Positions 41,373-50,752 of a DNA stretch of 64,000 nt are shown here, one piece after another (the stretch's first letter is position 1; every line of letters begins with the position of its first letter). The stretch covers positions 124,001 through 188,000 of the forward strand of contig NZ_NOIG01000010.1 of the NCBI RefSeq assembly GCF_002245625.1, given 5' to 3'. The translations under genes and the position numbers were made by a program. Under the pieces are notes generated by a model, which was not told the DNA's origin, did no database searches, and was given only the letters and a program-made list of their open reading frames with translations. Source of the DNA: Acidovorax kalamii (GTDB lineage: Bacteria > Pseudomonadota > Gammaproteobacteria > Burkholderiales > Burkholderiaceae_C).

Positions 41373-42467
41373 TCAGCGCGTTGCTTCCAGCAGCTCTGCG
41401 AGGCGCGCGTGTCCCTCCCGGGCCGCAAGCTGCGCCGCATTCAGACCATCGCGGTCCACCAGCGCGGGGTTGGCGCGCAGCGCCAGCAGCCTCTGCACGG
41501 TGGCGGTGTGGCCGTTCATGGCGGCCAGCATCAGGGCGGTTTTCCCTGCGGGGTCGCGGGTATCCACCGGTGTGCCCTGTTGCACGAGTGCTTCGACCTG
41601 CTGGGCATGGCCCCTGCGGGCGGCTTCCCAGATGGTGCTGGACGCAGCCGCGCCCAGATTTTTTTGCATGGCAGGGGCTGCAGCAGCCGCGCTGTGGTCG
41701 CGCGCTGCAGAGTCAGCCAGCGTGCTGCGGGCGGCTGGTGCGGCGGCGGGAGCGGCTGCGGCTGTCGGGGCTGATTCCTGAACGGCTGGTGCAGCGGAGG
41801 CCGGCGCGTGCTCGCGCCTTTCGGCACCGGATTCGGCGCGGGGGGCTGCAGCCATCGAGGGCAGGGGGGGGGAGGCGGGGAAGCCGGAGGGGGCCCCGGC
41901 TGCACGGGGCGCTGTCAGGGCTTCCGCTTCCGTGGCCGAAGGCGATGCGGGTGTCGCCTTGGCCACGGGCTGTGCGGGTGCCGGTGTCTGTGCAGGCGTG
42001 GGGGGGACTTTCGTGGCGGGCCTGGAGTGCAAGGCGTCAGCCGATGGGCCGGTGCTGTTCCGCGCACTTTTCTGCGCGCTTTCGGGCGAAGGCGGGGTGG
42101 CCGATGGGGGCTCTGCCAGTGGCTGGGGCACGGGTGGGGCCACTGGCGCAGGGGCGGCAGGTGCTGGCACCTCGGTCCGGCGGTGGCTGAAAGCGGTGTC
42201 CCGCTCTTCGGGCGTGCCGCGCTCGAACTGCAGCATCAGCAAGCCAGTCAGCCCCACCACGGCCAAGGTGGCCAGGGCTGAAATTTTCCAGCGGGCCTGG
42301 TTGGCGGCAGGGGTTGCCACTGGGGCGGCTGATGCCGATGCCGCAGCCGTGGCCACCATCTGCGCATGCGAGCGCACGGCCTCGCGCACATGCGCGCCGG
42401 GGCGGGCGCCTTCCTGCTCGCTGGCTTCCTGGTAGCGCCGGACCAGATCGTCGTCCTGCCGGGTCAT
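41373..42467 (-). CDS. Membrane ankyrin-repeat protein, putative partner (anti-sigma) of the ECF sigma factor
   Basis: A 364-residue protein. Residues 1-58 are a cytoplasmic helical region (MTRQDDDLVRRYQEASEQEG then ARPGAHVREAVRSHA) like the sigma-binding part of anti-sigma factors. Residues 61-81 are one membrane segment, and 85-275 a Pro/Ala-rich periplasmic linker. Residues 276-364 hold three ankyrin repeats (WEAARRGHAQQVEALVQQGT, KTALMLAAMNGHTATVQRLL, LNAAQLAAREGHARLAELL). It overlaps the sigma gene by ATGA and is co-translated. The likely role is to hold the sigma factor and sense the envelope through ankyrins. No canonical zinc-finger HXXXCXXC motif is visible, so the anti-sigma role is inferred. 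Confidence 0.78.
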   Translation of the reverse strand: MTRQDDDLVRRYQEASEQEGARPGAHVREAVRSHAQMVATAAASASAAPVATPAANQARWKISALATLAVVGLTGLLMLQFERGTPEERDTAFSHRRTEVPAPAAPAPVAPPVPQPLAEPPSATPPSPESAQKSARNSTGPSADALHSRPATKVPPTPAQTPAPAQPVAKATPASPSATEAEALTAPRAAGAPSGFPASPPLPSMAAAPRAESGAERREHAPASAAPAVQESAPTAAAAPAAAPAARSTLADSAARDHSAAAAAPAMQKNLGAAASSTIWEAARRGHAQQVEALVQQGTPVDTRDPAGKTALMLAAMNGHTATVQRLLALRANPALVDRDGLNAAQLAAREGHARLAELLEATR

Positions 42468-43078
42468 ACAAACTCCTTGAGGTGCTGGCGCAGGCTGGCC
42501 CGCGCGTAGCGCAGGCGGCTCTTGGCGGTTTCAAAGCTCACGCCGGTGGCCTCGGCGATCTCCTGCACGCTCAGGTCGCCTTCGGCCTGCAGCAGGAAGG
42601 CTTCGCGCTGCTCCAGCGGCAACTGCTCCACCGCCACAATCAGTGCGGCCGCCTGCTCGCGCGACTGCAGTTGCCGCACGGGCCCGAAGCCCGAGTCGGC
42701 CACCAGTGTGTCGGCCAGCGTGCGCGCATCGTCGTCGCTGGCGTCCAGGCTGGTGTGGTGCTTGGCGGTGCGCAAGTGGTCCACCAGGCGGTTATGCGCC
42801 AGGGTGAACAGCCAGGTGCGGAACTTGGCTTTCACCTCATAACGGACGGCATTGCGCGCCACCGCAAACCACACGTCCTGCAGCAGGTCATCAGCCACCG
42901 CCTGCACCTTGACGCTGCGAAACACAAACCGCCAAACGGCCAGTTCGTGCCGGGCGTAGAGCCGGTCGAACGCGGCCATGTCGCCCGTGGCGTAGCGCAG
43001 CATCAGCGCTTCGTCGGTGTCGTGGGCATCGTCAGAGGGTGGGGCGGCAGGCACCCGGGCATTATGCGAAACCCTCAT
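42464..43078 (-). CDS. ECF-family RNA polymerase sigma factor
   Basis: A 204-residue sigma-70 family factor lacking regions 1 and 3. Region 2 reads LMLRYATGDMAAFDRLYARH with the -10 recognition part WFAVARNAVRYEVKAKFRTW then LFTLAHNRLVDHLR. Region 4 is LPLEQREAFLLQAEGDLSVQ then EIAEATGVSFETAKSRLRYA. It lies 22 bp behind an exported protein gene and overlaps the ankyrin membrane protein, making a three-gene operon. The ATG at 43078 gives the normal length. It would direct RNA polymerase to envelope-stress promoters, probably including its own. Confidence 0.93.
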   Translation of the reverse strand: MRVSHNARVPAAPPSDDAHDTDEALMLRYATGDMAAFDRLYARHELAVWRFVFRSVKVQAVADDLLQDVWFAVARNAVRYEVKAKFRTWLFTLAHNRLVDHLRTAKHHTSLDASDDDARTLADTLVADSGFGPVRQLQSREQAAALIVAVEQLPLEQREAFLLQAEGDLSVQEIAEATGVSFETAKSRLRYARASLRQHLKEFV

Positions 43079-43100
43079 GCACGCACGGGCCGGCCCAGGC

Positions 43101-44018
43101 CTACCTGGGGTCGGGTACGTACGACAGGTTGTCCGACTGCGGAAATGCGCGGGGCACCGGGGGCACATAGGGGCGGGCGATGGGCTCGCGGATCACGCCG
43201 CTGGCGATCAGGTTCTCGCGGCTGTCGTAGCGGATGCTGATGATTTCATTGGGCTGCTCCTGCAGGCGCGTGAAGGTGGTGTGGGTGACGACCGAGGTCT
43301 CGCGCTGGCCGTGTGCCGTGCCCAGCTTGGCCGATGGCATGGGGGCGGCCTTGGCTACGCTGTCGGCGGACTGCGAGCGGGCAGAGGACTCGGCCTCGGC
43401 CGATGGGGCTGGTGCAGCCGGAGCACCGGCAGCACCTGCGGCAGCAGGCGATGCGGGTTCCTCCCGCAGGCGCCCCAGGCCCAGGCCGTTGTCGCGGCGC
43501 TGGCCGTAGGGCTCGGGGGTGATGGCAGGCGCGGGCAGAGGCACCGGCGGCTGTTCGCGGAACAGCGCCACGCCAATCACGCCGACATGAGCAGGGCGGC
43601 CCGTGCGGGCGGCATACGAGTTGGCGATGTGGGAGAACTCGAACGCTGCCACTTGGCTGTCGCTCTTGCGCCAGCCGGTGATCTGGTAGCGCTCGTGCGG
43701 CGAGAACACATAACCGCGCTGGTCCCAGGCAGCCGTCTCGCCGCTGAGCACATTGACGCCGTCCACCGAGGGCACGGCCAACACCCTCTCGCCCAGCCGG
43801 TTGCGCACGCTGATGGCATAACGCGCGCCAGGGCGCCCGGCCACCCAGTACTCGCCCCGGGCGTAGTGCACGGGCAGCGTGGCGCCGGTGTCGCGGTCCA
43901 CGATGGTGACATCGGCCAGGCGGCCAATCGCCTGGGCGGGCAGGTGGGCCAGGCCCAGCAGTGTGGCCAGGGCGGCGAGGGCGGGGAGGGTGGACAGGGT
44001 GAAGGCACGGGGTTTCAT
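43101..44018 (-). CDS. Exported protein of the ECF-sigma operon, unknown function
   Basis: A 305-residue secreted protein. The ATG at 44018 has a GGAGC site; residues 1-27 form a signal peptide ending PAQA. The mature N-terminal half is a compact domain (LADVTIVDRDTGATLPVHYA, GRPGARYAISVRNRLGERVL, SGETAAWDQRGYVFSPHERY, AAFEFSHIANSYAARTGRPAH then VGVIGVALF). The second half is a low-complexity Pro/Ala linker and a short C-terminal tail. I do not recognise the domain by name. As first gene of the operon with the sigma factor and ankyrin protein, it may be the envelope sensor or effector. Confidence 0.75.
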   Translation of the reverse strand: MKPRAFTLSTLPALAALATLLGLAHLPAQAIGRLADVTIVDRDTGATLPVHYARGEYWVAGRPGARYAISVRNRLGERVLAVPSVDGVNVLSGETAAWDQRGYVFSPHERYQITGWRKSDSQVAAFEFSHIANSYAARTGRPAHVGVIGVALFREQPPVPLPAPAITPEPYGQRRDNGLGLGRLREEPASPAAAGAAGAPAAPAPSAEAESSARSQSADSVAKAAPMPSAKLGTAHGQRETSVVTHTTFTRLQEQPNEIISIRYDSRENLIASGVIREPIARPYVPPVPRAFPQSDNLSYVPDPR

Positions 44019-44209
44019 GGCAGCTCCATCAAAAAAGTGGTGGTGCTGGGTGAAACGAACGGGGCCGGTGGATGGGGTTGAAGCGGGCGAAAAAAATACC
44101 AAAGACCCGGCTGCGGCGGGAAATGGGTGGTTTTTAGATGATTTGGAGATTAAATAACAAGAATTAAGTCGTTTGGGTTTTAAGGCGCGGCTCGCAGAAT
44201 GCCAGCCCT

Positions 44210-44794
44210 GTGACCCCTAACACCTCCATCATCATCGTCCCCGGCTGGCGGGACTCGGGCCCCGGCCACTGGCAGAGCCTGTGGGCCGAGCGCCTGCCCA
44301 ACGCCCGCCGCGTGGTGCAGGACGACTGGATCACGCCCACGCGCTCGGCCTGGGTGAGCCAGCTCGAAAAGACTGTGCTGGCCGCGCCGCACCCCGTGGT
44401 GATCGTGGCCCACAGCCTGGGTTGCATTGCCACCAACCACATGGGGCCCGAGGCCGCCGCCAAGGTGTGTGGTGCGCTGCTGGTGGCCCCCGCCGACCCG
44501 GAGCGCCGCGCCATCCTGAGCGACTTTGCGCCCGTGCCCTATGCTGCGCTGCCTTACCGCAGCATCGTGGTGGCCAGCAGCAACGACCCGTTTTGCCCCA
44601 TCCGCCTGGCAGGCGCCTATGCGCGGGCCTGGGGCAGCGAGTTTGTGCGCATGCAGAACGCGGGGCACATTAACATCGATTCGGGCCATGGCGAATGGCC
44701 CCTGGGCTGGGCACTGCTGCAGTCGCTGGCAGACGGGCCCACCGCCCAGCCGCCTGCTGTCACCCACGCGCACCCCCAGCCTTCCGTGTTTTAA
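44210..44794 (+). CDS. RBBP9/YdeN-family alpha/beta serine hydrolase
   Basis: A 194-residue hydrolase, full length for the family. It opens IIIVPGWRDSGPGHWQSLWA. The nucleophile Ser69 is in AHSLGC, Asp126 in SSNDPF and His153 in NAGHIN, a complete triad. The start is a GTG at 44210; no closer ATG precedes the fold. It is divergent from the ECF operon, with an AT-rich shared promoter region, and is followed by a repeat before the sulfate genes. Substrate unknown. Confidence 0.88.
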   Translation: MTPNTSIIIVPGWRDSGPGHWQSLWAERLPNARRVVQDDWITPTRSAWVSQLEKTVLAAPHPVVIVAHSLGCIATNHMGPEAAAKVCGALLVAPADPERRAILSDFAPVPYAALPYRSIVVASSNDPFCPIRLAGAYARAWGSEFVRMQNAGHINIDSGHGEWPLGWALLQSLADGPTAQPPAVTHAHPQPSVF

Positions 44795-44852
44795 ATGCTA
44801 TATTTTATATAGCTAAAAAGCCTTGCTAGTCAGGCGAAAGAGGCTCTTTTTG
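44793..44852. repeat. TAGCTA-type repeat with hairpin potential
   Basis: AAATGCTATATTTTATATAG then CTAAAAAGCCTTGCTAGTCA belongs to the interspersed family. AAAAAGCCT and AGGCTCTTTTT can pair with a bulge, so it may terminate the hydrolase transcript. Confidence 0.55.
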
Positions 44853-44928
44853 ATGTGAACAATGCGACAGCTATCTGCCGTGCGCAGGCCATCAACAATC
44901 TATATGCCGATAGTTGATTATTTAACAA

Positions 44929-44938
44929 GAATATATTC
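44929..44938. promoter_or_regulatory. AT-rich palindrome upstream of sbp
   Basis: GAATATATTC is a perfect palindrome within an AT-rich stretch 65 bp upstream of the sbp start, where a CysB/Cbl activator site would be expected for a sulfate-uptake operon. CysB sites are loosely conserved, so this is suggestive only. Confidence 0.35.
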
Positions 44939-45003
44939 TTTTGAGTTTTAAGAGCGTCTCCGCACAATCCGGCATCTCCAGCAATTTTTAGGGCGACACC
45001 ACC

Positions 45004-46008
45004 ATGACTTCTTTGAAACTCAAGACCCTCCTGGCCTCGCTGGCCCTGGCCGCCAGTGGCATGGCTGCCGCACAAAATTCGCTGCTCAACGTTTCGTACG
45101 ACGTGGCCCGGGAGTTCTACAAGGACTACAACGCTGCCTTTGCCGCGCACTACAAGAAGACCACCGGCCAGGACGTGAAGATCGACCAGTCGCACGCTGG
45201 ATCGAGCGCCCAGGCCCGCGCCGTGAACGATGGCCTGGCCGCCGACGTGGTGACCATGAACACCACCACCGACGTGCAGTTCCTGGCCGACAACGGCGTG
45301 GTCGCCAAGGACTGGACCAAGAAGTTCCCGCACGACGCATCGCCCACCACCTCGACCATGCTGTTCCTGGTGCGCAACGGCAACCCCAAGAACATCAAGG
45401 ACTGGGACGACCTCATCAAGCCCGGCGTGCAGGTGATCGTGGTCAACCCCAAGACCGGCGGCAACGGCCGCTATGCGTATCTGGCCGCCTGGGGCGCCGT
45501 GCGCGAAAAGGGCGGCACGGAGGCGCAGGCCGCCGAGTTTGTCGGCAAGCTGTACAAGAACGTGCCCATCCTGGCCAAGGGCGGCCGCGATGCCACGGCG
45601 ACCTTCCTGCAGCGCAACCAGGGCGATGTGCTGATCACCTTTGAATCCGAAGTGGTCTCCATCGACCGCGAATTCGGCGCCGGCAAGGTCGATGCGATCT
45701 ACCCCTCGGTGAGCGTGGTGGCCGAGAACCCCGTGGCCGTCGTGGAGCGCACCGTGGCCAAGAAGGGCACGGCCCAGCTGGCCAAGGCCTACCTGGACTA
45801 CCTGTACTCTGAAGAAGCGCAGGAGATCGCGGCCAAGCACGCCATCCGCCCCCGGTCGGAGGCCGTGCTCAAGAAGTACGCCGACACCTTCAAGCCGCTC
45901 AAGCAGTTCACGGTGGCCAAGTACTTCGGCTCGCTGACCGAAGCGCAGAAGGTGCACTTCAATGACGGCGGCCAGTTCGACAAGCTGTACACGCCCGGCG
46001 CCAAGTAA
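45004..46008 (+). CDS. sbp: Sulfate-binding protein of the sulfate ABC importer
   Basis: Periplasmic sulfate/thiosulfate-binding protein of 334 residues with a signal peptide ending GMAAAQ. Family signatures are LLNVSYDVAREFYKDYNAAF, QSHAGSSAQARAVNDGLAAD, VVTMNTTTDV and NPKTGGNGRYAYLAAWGA, followed by FESEVVSI and RPRSEAVL. It is the first gene of sbp-cysT-cysW-cysA; cysT starts 37 bp after its stop. Sulfate starvation would be expected to induce it through CysB. Confidence 0.96.
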   Translation: MTSLKLKTLLASLALAASGMAAAQNSLLNVSYDVAREFYKDYNAAFAAHYKKTTGQDVKIDQSHAGSSAQARAVNDGLAADVVTMNTTTDVQFLADNGVVAKDWTKKFPHDASPTTSTMLFLVRNGNPKNIKDWDDLIKPGVQVIVVNPKTGGNGRYAYLAAWGAVREKGGTEAQAAEFVGKLYKNVPILAKGGRDATATFLQRNQGDVLITFESEVVSIDREFGAGKVDAIYPSVSVVAENPVAVVERTVAKKGTAQLAKAYLDYLYSEEAQEIAAKHAIRPRSEAVLKKYADTFKPLKQFTVAKYFGSLTEAQKVHFNDGGQFDKLYTPGAK

Positions 46009-46045
46009 GCAGGCGCAGCGCTTCTCCCGACTCACCACTGCATCT

Positions 46046-46915
46046 ATGACCACTGCGACCGCTGTGGCCGCAGCCCCGGCCGGACGGCGCGCGCCCAAGC
46101 GCGTGCTGCCCGGTTTCGGGCTGTCACTGGGCTACACCCTTTTCTACTTGAGCATCATCGTGCTGATCCCGCTGTCGGCACTGATCTTCAAGACCTTCAC
46201 CCTCACCTGGGAGCAGTTCTGGGCAGCCATCAGCGCACCGCGCGTGATGGCGTCGTACCGACTCACTTTTGGGGCCTCATTCCTTGCGGCGTTGGTCAAT
46301 CTGGTGTTTGGCCTGCTGATCGCCTGGGTGCTGGTGCGCTACAAGTTCCCGGGCAAGAAGATCGTGGATGCGCTGGTGGACTTGCCATTCGCGTTGCCCA
46401 CCGCCGTGGCGGGCATCTCGCTCACGGCCTTGCTGGCCGGCAACGGCTGGGTGGGCAGCATCCTGGAGCCCCTGGGCATCCAGCTCGCGTTCAAGCCAGC
46501 AGGCATCGTGATTGCGCTGATCTTCATCGGCCTGCCATTTGTGGTGCGCACCGTGCAACCGGTGCTGGAAGACGCAGAGAAGGAGCTGGAAGAAGCCGCC
46601 ACCTGCCTGGGCGCCACACGCCTGCAGACCTTCACCAAGGTCATCCTGCCCTCCATCACGCCCGCACTGCTCACCGGCTTTGCCATGGCGTTTGCGCGGG
46701 CGGTGGGGGAATACGGTTCGGTGATCTTCATCGCGGGCAACATGCCCATGGTGTCCGAGATCACGCCCCTCATCATAATTGGCAAGCTGGAGCAGTACGA
46801 CTATGCAGGTGCTACGGCCGTGGCCGTGGTGATGCTGGTCATCTCCTTCATCCTGCTGCTCATCATCAACGCGCTGCAAGCCTGGCAGCGCCGCCACGCG
46901 GGGGCTCCGGCATGA
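46046..46915 (+). CDS. cysT: Sulfate ABC transporter permease CysT
   Basis: A 289-residue inner-membrane permease with six hydrophobic segments. [20 protein letters not shown] begins the first; the EAA loop is [20 protein letters not shown] then [19 protein letters not shown], followed by [15 protein letters not shown] chose the ATG at 46046 (MTTATAVAA) over an open frame reaching back into sbp. Its stop overlaps the cysW start (ATGA). Confidence 0.95.
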   Translation: MTTATAVAAAPAGRRAPKRVLPGFGLSLGYTLFYLSIIVLIPLSALIFKTFTLTWEQFWAAISAPRVMASYRLTFGASFLAALVNLVFGLLIAWVLVRYKFPGKKIVDALVDLPFALPTAVAGISLTALLAGNGWVGSILEPLGIQLAFKPAGIVIALIFIGLPFVVRTVQPVLEDAEKELEEAATCLGATRLQTFTKVILPSITPALLTGFAMAFARAVGEYGSVIFIAGNMPMVSEITPLIIIGKLEQYDYAGATAVAVVMLVISFILLLIINALQAWQRRHAGAPA

Positions 46916-47814
46916 GCGGCAACAATTCCCGAACCACTCGCCGCGCACAGGCGGGCACGACCGAAGCGCCATGGGTGCGCTACACACTGATCACGCTGGC
47001 ACTCGGCTTCATGCTGCTGTTCCTGGTGCTGCCGCTGGCCGCCGTGTTTGCCGAGGCGCTGCGCAAGGGCTTTGGCGCGTATCTGGAAGGCCTGCGCGAA
47101 CCCGACGCCTGGTCGGCCATCAAGCTCACGCTGATCACCGCGCTGATCGCGGTGCCGCTGAACCTAGTGTTCGGCGTGGCGGCGGCCTGGTGCATTGCCA
47201 AGTACGAGTTCAAGGGCAAGGCGTTCCTGACCACGCTGGTGGACCTGCCGTTTTCGGTGTCGCCCGTGGTGGCTGGTTTGATCTATGTGCTGATGTTTGG
47301 CGCGCAGGGCTGGTTTGGCCCGTGGCTGGCGGCGCATGACATCAAGATCATCTTTGCCGTGCCGGGCATCGTGCTGGCCACTGTGTTCGTTACGTTCCCG
47401 TTCATCGCCCGCGAGCTGATCCCGCTGATGCAGGCCCAGGGCAACGACGAGGAGCAGGCCGCCATCGTGCTGGGTGCGAGCGGCTGGCAGACCTTCTGGT
47501 ACGTGACTTTGCCCAACATCAAGTGGGGCTTGCTGTATGGCGTGATCTTGTGCAACGCGCGGGCCATGGGCGAGTTTGGTGCGGTGTCGGTGGTGTCGGG
47601 CCACATCCGGGGCCAGACCAACACCATCCCGCTGCACGTCGAAATTCTCTACAACGAGTACCAGTCGGTGGCCGCGTTTGCCGCAGCCTCGCTGCTGGCC
47701 TTGCTCGCCTTGGTCACGCTGGTCATCAAGACCATCGCCGAACACCGCAATGAACAGGCCCTGAAGGCCGCCGCCGAATTGCCGCCCGAGCGCCCCGCGC
47801 CCGCTGGCGTGTGA
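46912..47814 (+). CDS. cysW: Sulfate ABC transporter permease CysW
   Basis: A 300-residue permease partner of CysT. Typical stretches are [19 protein letters not shown] in slightly varied form ([20 protein letters not shown]), the EAA loop [20 protein letters not shown] then [12 protein letters not shown], and [17 protein letters not shown], which marks CysW. It overlaps cysT by four bases and precedes cysA by 13 bp. Confidence 0.95.
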   Translation: MSGNNSRTTRRAQAGTTEAPWVRYTLITLALGFMLLFLVLPLAAVFAEALRKGFGAYLEGLREPDAWSAIKLTLITALIAVPLNLVFGVAAAWCIAKYEFKGKAFLTTLVDLPFSVSPVVAGLIYVLMFGAQGWFGPWLAAHDIKIIFAVPGIVLATVFVTFPFIARELIPLMQAQGNDEEQAAIVLGASGWQTFWYVTLPNIKWGLLYGVILCNARAMGEFGAVSVVSGHIRGQTNTIPLHVEILYNEYQSVAAFAAASLLALLALVTLVIKTIAEHRNEQALKAAAELPPERPAPAGV

Positions 47815-47827
47815 AGGAAAACAGAAC

Positions 47828-48952
47828 ATGAGCATTGAAATCCGTAACGTCAGCAAGCAGTTCGGCGACTTCCAGGCGCTGCGCGATGTGAGCCTGGACA
47901 TCCAGTCCGGCGAACTCATTGCGCTGCTCGGCCCCTCGGGCTGCGGCAAGACCACGCTCTTGCGCATCATCGCGGGCCTGGAGACAGCCGACGTGGGCAC
48001 CATCCACTTCAGCGGCGAAGACACGACCGACGTGCATGTGCGCGAGCGCAACGTGGGCTTTGTGTTCCAGCACTACGCACTGTTCCGCCACATGACCGTG
48101 TTCGAGAACGTGGCCTTTGGCCTGCGCGTCAAGCCGCGCAGCGAGCGCCCGAGCGAGGCGCAGATCAAGAAAAAGGTCATGGATCTGCTCAAGCTGGTGC
48201 AGCTGGACTGGCTGGCCGAGCGCTACCCCTCGCAGCTGTCCGGCGGCCAGCGCCAGCGCATTGCCCTGGCCCGCGCCCTGGCGGTGGAGCCCAAGGTGCT
48301 GCTGCTCGACGAGCCCTTCGGTGCCCTGGACGCCAAGGTGCGCAAGGAACTGCGCCGCTGGCTGCGCCGCCTACACGACGAGTTGCATGTGACCAGCATC
48401 TTCGTGACCCATGACCAGGAAGAGGCCTTGGAAGTGGCCGACCGCGTGGTGGTGATCAACCAGGGCAAGATCGAGCAAAGTGGCTCGCCCCAGCAGGTGT
48501 GGGACCAGCCCGCCAGCCCCTTCGTGTACGGCTTTTTGGGCGATGTGAACCTGTTCCATGGCCGCGCCCACGAGGGCTTGGTGCACCTGGAAGGCATGCA
48601 GCTCGATTCGCCCGAACACCAGGCGGCGCAGAACGCCAAGGCCTTTGCCTATGTGCGCCCGCACGACCTGGACGTGGAGCGCTACTCCCCCGGCGCGGGA
48701 CTGGACGCCGAAGGCCGCCCACGTGGCATCGTGGCCCAGCTGAGTCGCGCCATTGTGGTGGGGCCGATTGCGCGGCTGGAACTTATTCCGACCGACGACC
48801 ACAAACCAGCGGACAATGCGTCCCCAGAATCCCTGATCGAAGCGCAGATCCCTGCGCAGCAGTTCAAGGAAATGGGTTTCAAAGAGGGCGAAACGCTGGT
48901 GGTCACACCACGCCGCGCCCGAGTGTTCTTGGATCACGCCGCTGGTATCTGA
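47828..48952 (+). CDS. cysA: Sulfate/thiosulfate ABC transporter ATP-binding protein
   Basis: A 374-residue ATPase. Walker A GPSGCGKT is at 35-42, the signature [16 protein letters not shown], Walker [13 protein letters not shown] and the switch His in [15 protein letters not shown]. The C-terminal TOBE-like regulatory domain (from about 240) carries [14 protein letters not shown]. An AAGGAA ribosome site precedes the ATG. It energises CysTW and is the last gene of the operon. Confidence 0.96.
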   Translation: MSIEIRNVSKQFGDFQALRDVSLDIQSGELIALLGPSGCGKTTLLRIIAGLETADVGTIHFSGEDTTDVHVRERNVGFVFQHYALFRHMTVFENVAFGLRVKPRSERPSEAQIKKKVMDLLKLVQLDWLAERYPSQLSGGQRQRIALARALAVEPKVLLLDEPFGALDAKVRKELRRWLRRLHDELHVTSIFVTHDQEEALEVADRVVVINQGKIEQSGSPQQVWDQPASPFVYGFLGDVNLFHGRAHEGLVHLEGMQLDSPEHQAAQNAKAFAYVRPHDLDVERYSPGAGLDAEGRPRGIVAQLSRAIVVGPIARLELIPTDDHKPADNASPESLIEAQIPAQQFKEMGFKEGETLVVTPRRARVFLDHAAGI

Positions 48953-49008
48953 GCTGTTTCCCCTGGGACGCCGCGCCAGTTGCCGCGCGGCCTTGAGGGA
49001 TAACAAAG

Positions 49009-49545
49009 ATGTTGTTGAACTGGATGGATCAGGCCCCGCGCCGCGTGCTGGCGCTGATCAGTGCGGCCTGCGTGGCCATGCTGGCTTTTGGCATGTACCT
49101 GCAGCATGTGGTGGGCCTGGAGCCATGCCCCATGTGCATCGTGCAGCGGTATGCTCTCATAGGTGTAGCAATCTTTACAGGCCTGGCAAGCGCAAGGGCC
49201 TCAAAAGGCTGGTGGATGGGCTGGGGCGTGCTGGCCCTGATCGCCTCCGGCTTCGGCGCCTTTGTGGCGGCCCGCCAAAGCTGGCTGCAGTGGTACCCAC
49301 CCGAAGTCGCCACCTGCGGCCGCGACTTCTACGGCATGATCGAAAACTACCCCATCAGCCGCGCCATCCCCATGATCTTCCGGGGCTCGGGCGACTGTGC
49401 TGCGATTGATTGGACCTTCCTGGGTGGTTCGATTGCCAACTGGTCGTTCGTTTGTTTTGTGGGGTTTGCGGTGGTGCTGCTGGCGCTGCTGGTGCGTGGG
49501 CTGACGGGCGGCAATAAAGGCAGCTCGGGATATTCAATGGCTTGA
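49009..49545 (+). CDS. dsbB: Disulfide bond formation protein B
   Basis: Inner-membrane quinone-linked oxidase of DsbA, 178 residues, four hydrophobic segments. The first redox pair is Cys40/Cys43 in EPCPMCIVQRY and the second Cys103/Cys130 (ATCGRDF, SGDCAAID), both complete. A GAGGGA site precedes the ATG. It is 56 bp behind cysA on the same strand; it may be partly co-transcribed. The stretch 49150-49206 within the gene resembles the interspersed TAGC/GGCAAGCGC repeat, which suggests part of the reading frame came from such a unit (see findings). Confidence 0.95.
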   Translation: MLLNWMDQAPRRVLALISAACVAMLAFGMYLQHVVGLEPCPMCIVQRYALIGVAIFTGLASARASKGWWMGWGVLALIASGFGAFVAARQSWLQWYPPEVATCGRDFYGMIENYPISRAIPMIFRGSGDCAAIDWTFLGGSIANWSFVCFVGFAVVLLALLVRGLTGGNKGSSGYSMA

Positions 49546-49564
49546 TCCTCTCGGTCTGGCTCAG

Positions 49565-49597
49565 AAAAAAAAGCGCTCTTCGGAGCGCTTTTTGTTT
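49565..49597 (+). terminator. Intrinsic terminator after dsbB
   Basis: AAGCGCTC-TTCG-GAGCGCTT (49571-49590) is a perfect 8-bp stem with a UUCG tetraloop, preceded by A8 and followed by TTTTGTTT. It should terminate dsbB and, in the other direction, the convergent small gene. Confidence 0.92.
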
Positions 49598-49678
49598 GAG
49601 GGCAGGTGATGGGCCTTGGTCAGCCCGCCAAAGAGACGCCAGCCGCCCCAGGTGTCTGAGCGGGTGCAATGGGGGCGG

Positions 49679-49897
49679 TCAGACAAAAATAGCGCCACCA
49701 GCGTCCAGGGAGGGTGGACGCAGAAGGTCCTCGTCGATGCCCATGGCCTGGCTGGCACGCTCCACGGCCTGCCACAGTGGCGCAGGCATTTGCAGTATTT
49801 CGTCAGGAGTCGAGGAGCGGGCGATCCATGCGCTGATTTGCAGGTGCTGCTCGTGGGTGAGCAGGTCCAGGTTCAGCATCTCGTCGATGATCTTCAT
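49679..49897 (-). CDS. Small conserved-looking hypothetical protein
   Basis: A 72-residue acidic, helical protein (MKIIDEMLNLDLLTHEQHLQ, IARSSTPDEILQMPAPLWQA, ASQAMGIDEDLLRPPSL). It has no signal peptide or membrane segment. I recognise no family, but the codon use is gene-like and the frame ends cleanly. I chose the ATG at 49897, since the frame upstream looks non-coding. It lies convergent with dsbB across the terminator. Function unknown. Confidence 0.6.
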   Translation of the reverse strand: MKIIDEMLNLDLLTHEQHLQISAWIARSSTPDEILQMPAPLWQAVERASQAMGIDEDLLRPPSLDAGGAIFV

Positions 49898-50080
49898 CTT
49901 TGGCAAATCCAGGGTTGTTTGGTGTGGCTGTGCAGTCGCAAAGCCCGGCAGGGTGTTGGATGGCGCAAAGCTGAGGCAGGGCGCGCTCCAGCCACTGTAG
50001 CCGGTGTGGTGTGAGGCTTGGGTTGTCTGAAGCACATGGTGCCCCGAGCCCTGATCTCAAGCAGAACCTTGGCCAGTGAT

Positions 50081-50752
50081 TCAGTCGGTGCTCTCGACCA
50101 AGTGCGGGAACCGCACACCCTCCGTCCCATCCACCCACGCTGGCAGCTTGTGCATCACGCTGGCCAAAAGATCGCTGGCCTGCCACTGAGCCAGCCAGGC
50201 TTGCAGGCGGGGCCAGGACTGCGCCGTCCACCAGTCCGGATCAATGCCCGCAAACTGCCGCACAAAAGGCGCAATCGCCATATCGGCCAGGACCGCGTGG
50301 GTGCCGAACAGGAAGGGCTGATCTGATGACAAACGTGCCTCCAGCGCACTGAGCCAGGCCACGGCGAGGGCGCGTTCTGCGGCTATGTCGGCATCGGGGT
50401 AGCGGCTGGGATATTTGCACCGGTCCAGCGCCTGCTTGAACGGGCCATCGCATTCGGCAATCAGCGCCAGCATGTCCTGCAGGCTACCGTGGCTGGGGGT
50501 GAGCCAGCCCTCGGGGTCGTGCTGCGCCAGCGCCCACAGCATGATGTCCAGGCTCTGCTCCAGCACCTGACCGCTGGGCAGCACCAGCACGGGTACCGTG
50601 CCTTTGGGCGAGGCCAGCAGCAGGCCCTGGGGCTTGCTCCTGAGCACCACTTCGCGCAGCTCGCAGGTGTGGCCACCCACGGCCAGGGCCAGACGGGCGC
50701 GCATGGCGTAGGGGCAGCGGCGGAAGGAGTAGAGGACGGGCTGGGCGGTCAC
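50081..50752 (-). CDS. Glutathione S-transferase family protein
   Basis: A 223-residue GST. The thioredoxin-like N-terminal domain opens [20 protein letters not shown], with the CPYAM motif typical of glutaredoxin-like GSTs, then [20 protein letters not shown]. The C-terminal helical domain contains [20 protein letters not shown] then [20 protein letters not shown]. The start overlaps the trhO stop by four bases, so the pair is coupled. Such GSTs reduce disulfides or deglutathionylate; the substrate is unknown. Confidence 0.9.
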   Translation of the reverse strand: MTAQPVLYSFRRCPYAMRARLALAVGGHTCELREVVLRSKPQGLLLASPKGTVPVLVLPSGQVLEQSLDIMLWALAQHDPEGWLTPSHGSLQDMLALIAECDGPFKQALDRCKYPSRYPDADIAAERALAVAWLSALEARLSSDQPFLFGTHAVLADMAIAPFVRQFAGIDPDWWTAQSWPRLQAWLAQWQASDLLASVMHKLPAWVDGTEGVRFPHLVESTD

